Positions 17,496 to 26,886 are shown, counted from the stretch's first letter. The stretch: 57,601 nt of DNA from Paracoccaceae bacterium (GCA_020628545.1 JAHDEX010000015.1:1-57601); one strand, 5' to 3'. Program-made: numbers and translations. The notes: generated from the sequence alone by a model not told the origin.

Positions 17496-19999
17496 GCCTT
17501 TCGGTCGCCGCACGCTTCGCCGCGAGAGAGCTGCGCGGAGGCTTACGCGGTTTCCGCATCTTCCTCGCCTGCCTCGCTCTTGGTGTTGCCGCCATCGCAG
17601 CAGTCGGCACAGTGCGTGCTGGCATTCAAGCAGGCCTCGACCGCGAAGGCGCTGCACTTCTGGGGGGCGACGCCGAAGTTGAGCTAACCTACCGCTTCGC
17701 TCGCGAAGACGAGCGCACTTACCTCAACGATATAGCAGAGGTCGTCTCGGAAACGGTTGATTTCCGCTCCATGGCCGTCACCGAAAATGAGGAACGCGGC
17801 CTGACACAGATCCGTGCGGTGGACGAATTCTACCCGCTTGTGGGCCGGGTCCAGCTTGACCCCCCAATCCCTTTGGAGGAGGCCCTTGCTGGGCAAGGCG
17901 CGGTCACGGAGCGCCTGCTGGCCCACCGATTAGGCTTGCAACCCGGCGACACCTTCCGCCTTGGCACATCCACGTTCGAACTGCGCGCCATCCTCGACCG
18001 CTACCCGGACAACGCCGCTGGCGGCTTTGGTCTTGGCCCGCGCACCATCGTGCGCACCAAAGCCCTCGCCGAAAGTGGCCTCATCGCCGAAGGCACGCTC
18101 TTCTCCACGCAATACCGGCTTGATCTGCCCGATGGCGCAAACCTTCAGGCCCTAGAGGATCAAACGAAAGAGACGCTGTCAGATGCTGGTTTGCGCTGGC
18201 GCGACAGCCGCCGCGGTGCGGGCGGCACGGAAGAGTTCATCGAACAGATCGGGAATTTCCTGATTCTTATGGGCCTTGCGGGCCTCGCGGTGGGCGGTGT
18301 CGGCGTTTCCGCCGCTGTGCAATCCTATCTCGCAGGCAAAACCGGCGTCATCGCCACGCTGAAAACCCTTGGTGCGACCCGCCGCACGATCTTCCTGACC
18401 TACTTTCTGCAAATCGGCGCACTCACCCTCGTCGGCGTAGCGCTCGGCCTCATCATCGGCGGATCCCTCCCCGTCCTTTTTGCCCCGCTGATCGAAGCGC
18501 GCCTGCCGATCCCGGCAGAGTTCACGTTTGACCCCCGACCACTCTGGGAAGCCGCCATCTACGGCATTCTCACAGCCCTCATCTTCACCCTCTGGCCACT
18601 TGCCAAAACAGAAGACATCCGCGCCGCGACCCTCTTCCGCGATGCCTTCGGCGGCACCCGTGCACTACCGCGCATCACCTACCTGATTGCCACCGCCCTC
18701 CTCCTCGCCGCTCTCGTCGGCCTCGCCATCTTCTTCTCTGGCAACGCCTTCCTCACCCTCTGGACGACCGGCGGCATCACTGGCGCGCTCATCATCCTTG
18801 TGCTCGCCGCCATCATCATCCGCTTCATCGCCCGCCGCCTGCGTAAACCCACCCGAGGCCGCCCGGCCCTGCGCCTCGCCTTTGGTGCCATTGGCGCGCG
18901 CGGCGGCGAAGCCACGGCGGTCGTCCTCTCCCTCGGCCTCGGCTTGGCCGTGCTTGCCAGCGTCGGCCAGATCGACAGCAACCTGCGCAGCGCCCTCTCG
19001 GACGAACTCCCGCAAGAGGCGCCATCCTACTTCTTCGTCGATATTCAGCCCGACCAGATCGACGGCTTCAAATCCCGCCTCGCCGACGACACCGCCGTCA
19101 GCCGGGTCGAAACCGCCCCAATGCTGCGCGGAGTCATCACCACCATCAACGGAAAGGACGCGAACACCTACACCGACGGCCACTGGGTCGTGCAAGGTGA
19201 CCGGGGTGTGACCTACTCGGTGGAGATGCCAGAGGGCACGGAAATCACCGCAGGCGAATGGTGGCCCGCTGATTACGCGGGCCCGCCCCTGATCAGCTTC
19301 TCCGCTGAAGAGGCAACGGAAATGGGCCTCAAGATCGGCGACGAAATGGTCATCAACATCCTTGGCCGCGACATCACCGGCACCGTCGCCAGCTTCCGCG
19401 AAGTGACGTTCGAAGACGCCGGCATCGGCTTTGTCATCGCCATGAACGAAAGCGCCCTCGCCGGTGCGCCCCACTCCTGGATCTCAACCGTCTACGCCGA
19501 AGAAGAGGCCGAAGCAGCGATCCTCCGCGACCTCGCCAGCGCCTATCCCAACATCACCGCGATCCGCGTGCGCGACGCGATTGATCAAGTGGTCACGCTG
19601 ATCTCGGGCATCTCCGCCGCCACCCGATACGGCGCTTTGGCCACGCTCGTCACCGGTTTCCTTGTCCTCATTGGCGCCGCCGCCGCAGGCGAACGTGCGC
19701 GGACCTATGAGGCAGCTGTGCTCAAAACCCTTGGTGCCCCCCGCGGCCGCATCTTCCGCAGCTTTGCCCTACGCGCCGCCCTCCTTGGCCTCGCGGCGGG
19801 CGCGGTGGCCTTGGGTGCAGGCATCCTCGGCGGCTGGGCCGTCTCGACCTTCGTGATGGAGACCTCCTACAGCGTGGTCTGGTCCAACGCCTTCACGATC
19901 ATCGGCGGCGGTATCGCCGCCTCTATGACCGCAGGCCTATTGTTCGCCATCCGCCCCCTTGCCGCCAAACCTGCGCAAGTTCTCCGGGCGCGCGAATGA
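17492..19999 (+). CDS. ybbP: ABC transporter permease, YbbP-like (FtsX domains)
   Basis: An 835-residue inner-membrane permease. One N-terminal anchor helix (IFLACLALGVAAIAAVGTV) is followed by a periplasmic domain. A first FtsX block of three helices spans about 255-375, with a hydrophobic four-helix insert near 395-480. A second periplasmic domain and a final FtsX block (ALVTGFLVLIGAAAAGERAR, YEAAVLKTLGAPRGRIFRSF) complete it. The AVLKTLGA coupling motif appears in both halves. This double-FtsX plan is that of YbbP, which acts with YbbA. It overlaps its neighbours on both sides by four bases. Confidence 0.92.
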   Translation: MSLSVAARFAARELRGGLRGFRIFLACLALGVAAIAAVGTVRAGIQAGLDREGAALLGGDAEVELTYRFAREDERTYLNDIAEVVSETVDFRSMAVTENEERGLTQIRAVDEFYPLVGRVQLDPPIPLEEALAGQGAVTERLLAHRLGLQPGDTFRLGTSTFELRAILDRYPDNAAGGFGLGPRTIVRTKALAESGLIAEGTLFSTQYRLDLPDGANLQALEDQTKETLSDAGLRWRDSRRGAGGTEEFIEQIGNFLILMGLAGLAVGGVGVSAAVQSYLAGKTGVIATLKTLGATRRTIFLTYFLQIGALTLVGVALGLIIGGSLPVLFAPLIEARLPIPAEFTFDPRPLWEAAIYGILTALIFTLWPLAKTEDIRAATLFRDAFGGTRALPRITYLIATALLLAALVGLAIFFSGNAFLTLWTTGGITGALIILVLAAIIIRFIARRLRKPTRGRPALRLAFGAIGARGGEATAVVLSLGLGLAVLASVGQIDSNLRSALSDELPQEAPSYFFVDIQPDQIDGFKSRLADDTAVSRVETAPMLRGVITTINGKDANTYTDGHWVVQGDRGVTYSVEMPEGTEITAGEWWPADYAGPPLISFSAEEATEMGLKIGDEMVINILGRDITGTVASFREVTFEDAGIGFVIAMNESALAGAPHSWISTVYAEEEAEAAILRDLASAYPNITAIRVRDAIDQVVTLISGISAATRYGALATLVTGFLVLIGAAAAGERARTYEAAVLKTLGAPRGRIFRSFALRAALLGLAAGAVALGAGILGGWAVSTFVMETSYSVVWSNAFTIIGGGIAASMTAGLLFAIRPLAAKPAQVLRARE

Positions 20000-20505
20000 C
20001 GCCCCCAACCTTCTTCGGCTACGGCAGTCTCGTGAACCTGCGCACCCACGCCTACCCGCTCGTTGGGCAGGCGACGGTCAACGGGTGGTGCCGCGTCTGG
20101 CGGACGGTCGCAGGCGTCGACCACGCCGTTCTGTCGGTCACACAATCCGAAGGCGCCAAAATCGACGGGCTGATCGCACAAGTCCCGAACGGCGATTGGG
20201 CGGCCCTCGATAAAAGGGAAACACGCTACGTGCGCCACAAGCTCCCCGATGACACAGCGATCTATCAAGTGATGGAGAATATCGTCCCGGACTCGGCACC
20301 CATTTTGCGCAGCTACCTCGATGTGGTCATCCAGGGCTTTCACGATCACTTTGGCGAGGACGGCGTCGCGCGCTTCTTTCAGTCCACGACGAATTGGCAA
20401 ACCATCGCGGATGACCGCGCCGCGCCACTCTATCCGCGCGCAATCACGGTCGACCCACAAATCACTGCCCTCGTGGACCACCACTTAGCGGTGTCGGTGA
20501 AATAA
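19996..20505 (+). CDS. Gamma-glutamylcyclotransferase family protein
   Basis: A 169-residue GGCT-like/AIG2-like protein. The substrate-loop motif is FFGYGSLVN at the very N-terminus. The likely catalytic Glu is in WAALDKRETRYVRHKL. The beta-barrel core VNGWCRVWRTVAG fits. It starts inside the ybbP stop (ATGA overlap) and so is part of that operon. The last 21 bases overlap the end of the convergent MATE gene. Family members release 5-oxoproline from gamma-glutamyl compounds; the substrate here is not known. Confidence 0.82.
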   Translation: MTPPTFFGYGSLVNLRTHAYPLVGQATVNGWCRVWRTVAGVDHAVLSVTQSEGAKIDGLIAQVPNGDWAALDKRETRYVRHKLPDDTAIYQVMENIVPDSAPILRSYLDVVIQGFHDHFGEDGVARFFQSTTNWQTIADDRAAPLYPRAITVDPQITALVDHHLAVSVK

Positions 20506-21876
20506 CTGATGCAACCGCCCTTGTGACACCCATGGGTCATGGGTTGTGCCATCCCCAAACTCGCGGTCCAGCACCTGCCGGGCAAGCGACAACGTGATAG
20601 CCGCAAACACAACCCCACCAACAGCCTGCCCAATCAACACCCCTGGCGCGCCAAACCATGCCGCCCCCAGCAGCACAAAGGGAAAGGTCCCCAACGTATG
20701 TCGTCCCCAGTTGATCCAAGTCGAATAATACGGATGGCCAAGGTTATTAAACGCCGCATTCCCCACAAAAATCACACCGTTGAAGAAGAACAGCAACGAC
20801 AGCGGCCCTGCAAACAGGAACACAAGCGTCAGCGTGATCCCATCGAGCTCAAACAGCCACGCCAGTCCGGGCCTGAGCAGGAACAACAGCAGCGACATCA
20901 GGACCACCACCACAGCCGTAAAGATCAACCCATCGCGAAACGCTCCGCGCACACGCTCATTCTGCCCGGCTCCCGCGTTCTGCCCAATAATTGGACCCAC
21001 GGCCCCCGACATCGCAAAGATCACTCCAAAGGCAATCGGGGTCAGACGACCGACGATGGCCATCCCGGCAACCGCTTCTTCCCCAAACTCCGCCATTGAC
21101 CGCGTCACATAGGCCTGCCCGATCGGTGTGGCGAGCTGCGTGAGCACCGCGGGGAACGCTATCGCCACAATGGGGCTAAGGTCCAAAGCGAGGCTTTTCG
21201 GGCTGGGGCGATCAAACCCACCATAAAACCGCAAGAGCGGCTGCAGCGCAAAATAGGCAATGGCAAAGCGCGCAAAGACCGACGCGATGGCCGCCCCCGT
21301 GAGTTCCAGATCCAGCCCAAAGATCAGGATCGGGTCGAGCACCGCATTCACAGCGCCGCCCCAAACGGTCGCCATCATCGCCCGGCGCGCATCCCCATGC
21401 GCCCGCAAGATCGCGCCCCCCACCATGCCAATCAGCAAAAACGGCAGCGATGGCACGATGATCTGCAAATAGCCCACAGCAAGATCAAGCGTCTCTCCCG
21501 AGGCCCCCATCAAAGCAGCCAACACAGGCAGATTGACCCAGACAGTCGCCGCAAAAACCGCCCCAAATAGCACCCCATAAATCAGGGCATTTGTGGCCCG
21601 CCGTCGCGCCAGCGCCTCATCCCCGGCTCCCAAGGCACGCGCCACCAGCGCGCCAGCCGCAATCGCCATCCCAATGCCGAAGGACGACGTGAAAAACAGG
21701 ATTGCGCCCGCATAGCCAATTGCCGCCGCCAGCTCTGCCTTACCCAGCATCGAGATGAAAATCATATCGACAAAGTCGACCACAAAGACGGCCATCAAAC
21801 CGACAGAGGCCGTCAGCGACATCACTGTGATGTGCTTGAGCAAATTGCCCGAAAGGAACTTTGCCTGCTCTGCCAT
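20485..21876 (-). CDS. MATE family efflux transporter
   Basis: A 463-residue, 12-helix cation-coupled drug/metabolite exporter. The two six-helix halves are visible. The first begins MSLTASVGLMAVFVVDFVDM and contains AAAIGYAGAILFFTSSFGIG. The second has AMSGAVGPIIGQNAGAGQ, a strongly conserved MATE signature. The ATG at 21876 has GGGGGCGGT immediately before it. The tail is convergent with and overlaps the gamma-glutamylcyclotransferase gene. Substrate unknown. Confidence 0.93.
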   Translation of the reverse strand: MAEQAKFLSGNLLKHITVMSLTASVGLMAVFVVDFVDMIFISMLGKAELAAAIGYAGAILFFTSSFGIGMAIAAGALVARALGAGDEALARRRATNALIYGVLFGAVFAATVWVNLPVLAALMGASGETLDLAVGYLQIIVPSLPFLLIGMVGGAILRAHGDARRAMMATVWGGAVNAVLDPILIFGLDLELTGAAIASVFARFAIAYFALQPLLRFYGGFDRPSPKSLALDLSPIVAIAFPAVLTQLATPIGQAYVTRSMAEFGEEAVAGMAIVGRLTPIAFGVIFAMSGAVGPIIGQNAGAGQNERVRGAFRDGLIFTAVVVVLMSLLLFLLRPGLAWLFELDGITLTLVFLFAGPLSLLFFFNGVIFVGNAAFNNLGHPYYSTWINWGRHTLGTFPFVLLGAAWFGAPGVLIGQAVGGVVFAAITLSLARQVLDREFGDGTTHDPWVSQGRLHQLFHRHR

Positions 21877-21946
21877 ACCGCCCCCGCGCACAACCTTTGT
21901 CACAGCGACGCTATCCCAGCACGCATCGCTTGGCGAGACGCACAGT

Positions 21947-21991
21947 CCTCTCTTCTTTTGGACAAAAATACCTTCCCGCCGAAGGCGTCCC
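21947..21991 (-). repeat. Intergenic hairpin-plus-tail motif upstream of MATE gene
   Basis: On the minus strand: GACGCCTTCGGCGGGAAGG, then TATTTTTGTCCAAAAGAAGA. A short CGCC-TTC-GGCG hairpin is followed by an AT-rich stretch and GAAGA. A related tail (GGCCAGATGAAGA) follows a GC hairpin at 34549-34607. From memory this composite motif is frequent in Rhodobacteraceae intergenic regions. It may act as a terminator for gltX or be a REP-like element. It sits in the 217-base gap between gltX and the MATE gene, where no gene is seen. Confidence 0.5.
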
Positions 21992-22093
21992 GCAGCTGCA
22001 GCAAAGACGACGCTGCCTGCGGACGGCCACCATCGCATCACGCACGACCTGAACATGGCGCGCGCCGCAGGCGCTCATTCAGGTCAAACAGTC

Positions 22094-23413
22094 CTAAAGC
22101 TTTGGCTTCACCTGCAAAAGCGGCATCACATCCGCCATCTCCGGCCCGCGTTCCAGCCCCGTGACCGCCTTGCGCAGTGGCATGAACAGCCCCTTGCCCT
22201 TGCGGCCTGTCGCCTCCTTCACTGCAGCCGTCCATTTGGCCCAGGTGTCGGGCGCATAGGGTGCCTCGCCCAGCATGGCGAAGGCCTGGGCGACGAAATC
22301 CCGATCCTCATCAGCCACAAGCGGGCTCGCCCCATCGCGGAACAGCGCCCACCAGCCCGGCAGATCATCGAGCGAGGTGATGTTGCCCTTCACCACATCC
22401 CAGAACGCGGCGGCCAGATCATCCGGCACACCAGCCGCTGCGATCTCGTCGGCGACCTCTGTATGATCTTTCGCCGCAAGCGCGCGGGCACTCAAAGGCT
22501 TCAGATCCTCAGCATCAAACTTTGTTGGCGCGGATCCGAACTTGGCGATATCAAAGCCGTCCACAACCTCCTGCACAGAGGCCCGCAGTTCGACCGGGTC
22601 CGATGACCCCAAACGCGCCATCAGCGAGAGGATCGCCATCGGCTCAATGCCGTTCTTGCGTAGATCACGCAGCGCTAGTGTGCCCAAACGTTTCGACAGC
22701 GCCTCACCTTGCGGGCCGGTCAACAGCGAATGGTGCGCAAAACGCGGCACCGTGCCGCCCAGCGCTTCGATCATCTGGATCTGTGTGGCGGTATTGGTCA
22801 CATGGTCTGACCCGCGCACGACATCGGTGATCCCCATTTCCGTGTCATCCACGACCGAGGCCAGTGTGTACAAAATCTGGCCATCGTTCTTGAACAGCAC
22901 CGGGTCCGAGACCGACGCCGCATCAATCGAAATCTCACCGATGATCCCATCAGTAAAATTGATCCGCTCATGGTTCAGCTTGAACCGCCAGTGCGAGCCG
23001 CGCTCAGCCCGCAAGCGATCCTTCTCATCCTCAGGCAAGTTCAGCGCCGCCCGATCATAAACCGGTGGCTTGCCCATGTTCAGCTGCTTCTTGCGCTTGA
23101 GGTCCAGCTCAACGGGCGTCTCAAAACACTCATAGAGCCGCCCCATGTCAATCAGACGCTGTTTGGCATCGAGATACCGATCCATGCGGGCGGACTGATG
23201 CTCCACCCGGTCCCAATCAAGTCCCAGCCACGTCAAATCGTCCTTGATGCCTTGGATGTATTCATCCTTCGAGCGTTCCTGATCCGTATCATCGATCCGC
23301 AAGATGAAAGTGCCGCCCTGCTGCCGTGCGATGGCGTAGTTGAACAGCGCAGCACGCAGATTACCGATATGAAGCCAACCAGTGGGGGACGGGGCAAAGC
23401 GGGTTGTGGTCAT
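22094..23413 (-). CDS. gltX: Glutamyl-tRNA synthetase
   Basis: A 439-residue class I synthetase. The HIGH motif is in RFAPSPTGWLHIGNLRAALF. The catalytic pocket has ILRIDDTDQERSK. VVRGSDHVTNTATQIQMIEALG and the KMSKS loop as EALSKRLGTLAL follow. The C-terminal helical anticodon-binding domain is present. The ATG at 23413 has AGGAG at the right distance. Many alphaproteobacteria carry two gltX genes with different tRNA specificity. Whether this copy is the Glu or the Gln-misacylating type cannot be told here. Confidence 0.96.
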   Translation of the reverse strand: MTTTRFAPSPTGWLHIGNLRAALFNYAIARQQGGTFILRIDDTDQERSKDEYIQGIKDDLTWLGLDWDRVEHQSARMDRYLDAKQRLIDMGRLYECFETPVELDLKRKKQLNMGKPPVYDRAALNLPEDEKDRLRAERGSHWRFKLNHERINFTDGIIGEISIDAASVSDPVLFKNDGQILYTLASVVDDTEMGITDVVRGSDHVTNTATQIQMIEALGGTVPRFAHHSLLTGPQGEALSKRLGTLALRDLRKNGIEPMAILSLMARLGSSDPVELRASVQEVVDGFDIAKFGSAPTKFDAEDLKPLSARALAAKDHTEVADEIAAAGVPDDLAAAFWDVVKGNITSLDDLPGWWALFRDGASPLVADEDRDFVAQAFAMLGEAPYAPDTWAKWTAAVKEATGRKGKGLFMPLRKAVTGLERGPEMADVMPLLQVKPKL

Positions 23414-23505
23414 TGCAGATCTCCTGTTGCGCGCCATTGATCATGGGCGACGCGCTTTGTCCAGTTCGGCGAAAGCGCACACCACGAGCGGCAACAACCG
23501 CCAAG

Positions 23506-23519
23506 ACACGTGAACGTGT
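23506..23519. promoter_or_regulatory. ACACGT-GA-ACGTGT palindrome in gltX/MBL intergenic region
   Basis: A 6-2-6 perfect inverted repeat in the 192-base divergent region between gltX and the MBL hydrolase gene. Could be an operator; no regulator is identified. Confidence 0.3.
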
Positions 23520-23605
23520 TTCGGTTTGTCTTGAAGTTTCGCGCAACTGCGCCAGCTTGTCGCACACTGATCTATCATGTCCTAATCCAACAGGGGGACC
23601 CTTCC

Positions 23606-24520
23606 ATGAAACTGTCACGTCGTCAGGCCCTGCTTTCAGGCGCCGCACTTCCGCTTGCCACTGCTGTTCCCACTCTCGCCCGCGCCGACGGCCATGCAGC
23701 CGCCGCACCGGCCCCGGTCCATAGTGACTTTAATCTTGGCGATTTCCGCGTCACCACGCTGCTGGCCGGAACCCGTCCCGTCGAAGGGCCGCAGGGCATC
23801 TTCGGGATGAACGTGGATGAGGAAACCTTTGCCGCCGTCAGCGCCGAAAACTTCATCCCGACTGATGTCGCGCAGTTCTATTTCACACCAACCGTTGTGA
23901 ACACCGGGTCCGAAGTGATCCTCTTCGACACAGGCCTCAATGCCGCTGGCACTACAGCCGCCCTAGGCGCTGCTGGCTATGCCGCAGAAGATATCACCCA
24001 TGTCGTCATCACCCACATGCATGGCGACCATATCGGTGGTCTGACAACAGACGATGGGGCGGCCACCTACGCGAATGCCGCCTATATCACTGGTCAGGCC
24101 GAGTTTGATCATTGGGCCGGCGCCAGCAATGACGGATTTGAAGCGAAGGTGCGCCCTCTCGCCGACCAATTCAGCTTCATCGGTGACGGTGATGCGGTGA
24201 CTTCGGGCGTGACCGGCATGGCCGCGTTCGGCCACACGCCGGGCCATATGGTGTATATGCTCGAAAGTGGCGGCAAGCAGCTGTTGCTGATGGCGGATAT
24301 GGCCAATCACTACGTCTGGTCACTCGCCTATCCGGACTGGGAAGTGCGCTTTGACATGGACAAGGAAGCTGCTGCCGCCACGCGTCGCCGGGTGCTGGGC
24401 ATGCTCGCCGCTGACAAGATCCCAACGGTGGGCTACCACATGCCGTTCCCGGGCCTCGGCTACGTAGCCACCCGCGACGACGGCTTCCGCTATGTGCCAC
24501 ATAGCTATCAGCTGCTCTAA
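23606..24520 (+). CDS. MBL-fold metallo-hydrolase with Tat signal
   Basis: A 304-residue periplasmic metallo-beta-lactamase-fold hydrolase. The N-terminus KLSRRQALLSGAALPLATAV carries a twin-arginine motif and a cleavage site near ARA-DG. The zinc motif is VVITHMHGDHIGGL; GHTPGHMVYML and the terminal VGYHMPFPGLGYV add the remaining His ligands. FDTGLN precedes it. The layout is that of the AttM/lactonase-like group. AGGGGGA precedes the ATG at 23606. Substrate unknown. Confidence 0.88.
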   Translation: MKLSRRQALLSGAALPLATAVPTLARADGHAAAAPAPVHSDFNLGDFRVTTLLAGTRPVEGPQGIFGMNVDEETFAAVSAENFIPTDVAQFYFTPTVVNTGSEVILFDTGLNAAGTTAALGAAGYAAEDITHVVITHMHGDHIGGLTTDDGAATYANAAYITGQAEFDHWAGASNDGFEAKVRPLADQFSFIGDGDAVTSGVTGMAAFGHTPGHMVYMLESGGKQLLLMADMANHYVWSLAYPDWEVRFDMDKEAAAATRRRVLGMLAADKIPTVGYHMPFPGLGYVATRDDGFRYVPHSYQLL

Positions 24521-24528
24521 GCGCTGGG

Positions 24529-24583
24529 GCCGTCGAACTCTTTGAAAGAGTTCGGACCGATTTCTTCGAAAGAAATCGACGGC
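24529..24583. repeat. Two adjacent palindromes inside an outer stem, between convergent genes
   Basis: An outer 8-bp stem GCCGTCGA (24529-24536) / TCGACGGC (24576-24583) encloses two perfect palindromes, GAACTCTTTGAAAGAGTTC (24535-24553) and GATTTCTTCGAAAGAAATC (24559-24577). The whole can fold as a three-way junction. It fills the space between the convergent MBL and DUF1801 genes, so it probably serves as a bidirectional terminator or a repetitive intergenic element. Confidence 0.6.
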
Positions 24584-25009
24584 TTACGTTGGCGTGACCG
24601 GGTACTTCTTCGCAAGATCGGTCACGCCTTCGCGAATGATCTCCGCCAGCACATCGAGGTTCACATCCGCGAGCTTGTTGATGTAAAGACAGGCCTTCCC
24701 GAGCTTATGCTTGCCCAGCCGGTCGAGAATATGACCGTAGTCCTGATACCCCGGCATGATATAAAGCACCTGATTGGCTTTGCGCGGACTGAATCCAGTC
24801 GCCAGTGACGTGCCAGAATGGCCGCTGTCGTAGGTATAATCATACGACCCATAGCCGATAATTGTCGGACCCCACATTTTCGGCTGCCAGCCCGTTACCT
24901 CACGAAATAACGCATCAAGTGTCACGGCATCCGCTTGCCGGGTCTTGTGATCAACGGCGGCGATAAAGTCCGCAACCGGTCGATACGTTTTCACGGTCAT
25001 CGTTGGCAT
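24584..25009 (-). CDS. DUF1801 (YdhG-like) protein
   Basis: A 141-residue soluble protein. VADFIAAVDHKTRQADAVTL, LFREVTGWQPKMWGPTIIGYG, DYTYDSGHSG, FSPRKANQVLYIMPGY and GKHKLGKACLYINKLADVNL match the DUF1801 fold (YdhG/DUF1801 group, related to frataxin-like YdhG). The ATG at 25009 has GAGAG upstream. No catalytic function is established in the family. Confidence 0.8.
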   Translation of the reverse strand: MPTMTVKTYRPVADFIAAVDHKTRQADAVTLDALFREVTGWQPKMWGPTIIGYGSYDYTYDSGHSGTSLATGFSPRKANQVLYIMPGYQDYGHILDRLGKHKLGKACLYINKLADVNLDVLAEIIREGVTDLAKKYPVTPT

Positions 25010-25067
25010 GGGCCTCTCCCTGGTTGGCAGGGGCATGCTACCATCAATTTGGAATTCAACCAAATCG

Positions 25068-25137
25068 TAGGGTGCGCATTTGTGGCGCACCATCTTTCGG
25101 AGCGTTCGGTTTAGGTGCGCGACAAATGCACACCCCA
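25068..25137. repeat. Pair of oppositely oriented REP-like hairpins
   Basis: First hairpin GGTGCGC-ATTTGTG-GCGCACC (25071-25091); second hairpin GGTGCGC-GACAAAT-GCACACC (25114-25134). The second is nearly the reverse complement of the first, loop included, so they are inverted copies 22 bases apart. The pair lies between the SulP stop and the DUF1801 start, both on the minus strand. The TAGGGTGCG edge resembles the palindrome at 44640. Confidence 0.55.
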
Positions 25138-25141
25138 CACG

Positions 25142-26797
25142 TTAATGCCCCCCGATAATCCCCGTCCGCACACCGTAATCCACGGCCAATTCGTAGTCCG
25201 GATCATCATCGTTCTCGACGACCAAATGGCCCGCTTTTGACAAGATAGCGTGACATTCCTTGGTCAGGTGGCGCAGCTTGATCGACTTGCCTGCCTCCTC
25301 ATATTTCGAGGCCACGCTTTCAATGGCCTGCAACGCAGATTGGTCCGCCACACGACTTTGCGCAAAGTCGACGATCACGGCGTCAGGGTCGGCGTCTACG
25401 TCGAACAACTCTGTAAATCCATCGACGGAGCCGAAGAAGAGCGGGCCTTGGATCTCATAGACCTGCGCGCCCTCTTCCGTCCGGCTTTCGCGCTTGATGG
25501 CGCGGATGCGCGTCGCGTTCTGCCAGGCGTAAGCGAGGGCCGAAACGATCACACCCACGACCACTGCCGTTGCGAGGTCCGTGGCCACTGTCACAATCGT
25601 CACCAGCACGGTCACAAAGGCATCGGTCAACGGCACTTTCGTCAGGATCCGCAAGGAGTTCCACGCGAATGTCCCGATCACCACCATAAACATCACGCCA
25701 ACCAGCGCCGCCAGCGGGATCTGTTCAATCAAACCGCTGGCAAACATGATGAAAGCCAGCAGAAACAACGCTGCCGCGATGCCCGCTACGCGCGTGCGCC
25801 CGCCAGATTTCACGTTGATCATCGACTGCCCGATCATCGCACAGCCGCCCATGCCGCCAAAGACGCCGGTCACCGTATTCGCAACACCTTGCGCCACGCA
25901 CTCCTGGCTCGCGCCGCCGCGCTTGTTCGTCATCTCACCGACAAGGTTCAGGGTCAGCAGGCTTTCGATCAAGCCAATCGCCGCAAGGATCACCGCGTAA
26001 GGCAGAATGATCCAGAAAGTCTCAAGGTTGAACGGCGCAAGCGGCGTGCCGTAGATCCCCTCACCCTCGCCAAACGGCCAATGGAAGCCGGGGAAGCCAC
26101 CTTGGATCGACGCCATGTCGCCTACACGCGGCACGTCGAGGCCAAAGATGATCACAATCGCCGCCACAATCCCGATGCCCGCCAAGGGCGCCGGAATGAC
26201 TGTTGTTACCTTCGGCATCACCCAGATGATCGCCATCGTCACAGCCACCAACGCCAACATCAGGTAGAGCTGCGCCCCTGACAACCATTCACCACCGGAC
26301 ATGCCGTGGCCGGTGACTTCTGCAGTGCCCGGCACTTGAAACTGCGTCAGTTGCGCGAGGAAAATCACAATCGCCAGACCATTCACAAAGCCAAGCATCA
26401 CAGGATGCGGCACAAGGCGGATGAACTTGCCCCAGCGCATAATCCCGACAAATATCTGGATCATCCCCATTAGAAGGACCGTCGCGAATAGGTATTCGAC
26501 TCCATGTTGCGCGACCAAAGACACCATCACCACCGCCAAGGCCCCGGTCGCGCCCGAGATCATCCCGGGACGACCGCCAATCACAGCCGTGATGAGACCC
26601 ACAAGGAAGGCCGCGTAAAGCCCCACAAGCGGATGCACACCCGCGACAAAGGCAAACGCCACCGCTTCCGGCACCAGTGCCAACGCCACGGTCAAACCGG
26701 ACAGAACTTCCGTCCGCATCCGGGTCGGTGTCAGCGGATCCTGTTTATCCGTCAAAGCGAGGCTATCGGCGAAATTCGCCAGCAGGGCACGGGCCAT
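25142..26797 (-). CDS. SulP family anion transporter with STAS domain
   Basis: A 551-residue inner-membrane transporter for sulfate, bicarbonate or related anions. About 12 hydrophobic helices begin at VLSGLTVALALVPEAVAFAF, containing the SulP signature PEAVAFAFVAGVHPLVGLYA. GGMGGCAMIGQSMINVKSGG is the second conserved region. A cytoplasmic STAS domain (about 430-530: VYEIQGPLFFGSVDGFTELF, VIVDFAQSRVADQSALQAIE) closes it. Substrate is not predictable from sequence alone. It is divergent from apt. Confidence 0.93.
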   Translation of the reverse strand: MARALLANFADSLALTDKQDPLTPTRMRTEVLSGLTVALALVPEAVAFAFVAGVHPLVGLYAAFLVGLITAVIGGRPGMISGATGALAVVMVSLVAQHGVEYLFATVLLMGMIQIFVGIMRWGKFIRLVPHPVMLGFVNGLAIVIFLAQLTQFQVPGTAEVTGHGMSGGEWLSGAQLYLMLALVAVTMAIIWVMPKVTTVIPAPLAGIGIVAAIVIIFGLDVPRVGDMASIQGGFPGFHWPFGEGEGIYGTPLAPFNLETFWIILPYAVILAAIGLIESLLTLNLVGEMTNKRGGASQECVAQGVANTVTGVFGGMGGCAMIGQSMINVKSGGRTRVAGIAAALFLLAFIMFASGLIEQIPLAALVGVMFMVVIGTFAWNSLRILTKVPLTDAFVTVLVTIVTVATDLATAVVVGVIVSALAYAWQNATRIRAIKRESRTEEGAQVYEIQGPLFFGSVDGFTELFDVDADPDAVIVDFAQSRVADQSALQAIESVASKYEEAGKSIKLRHLTKECHAILSKAGHLVVENDDDPDYELAVDYGVRTGIIGGH

Positions 26798-26886
26798 ATC
26801 AGTGATGTCCTACAGTCTTGGGAGGGTCAGGTCGGCCACCTAGCCCAGTGTGCCTGCAATGTCACCCCCTGTGGCGGGAAACACTC

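Noticed and set aside
18665..19474. Long open frame on the minus strand inside the YbbP gene
   Set aside because: Antisense shadow of a well-supported membrane protein gene in high-GC DNA; no motif.
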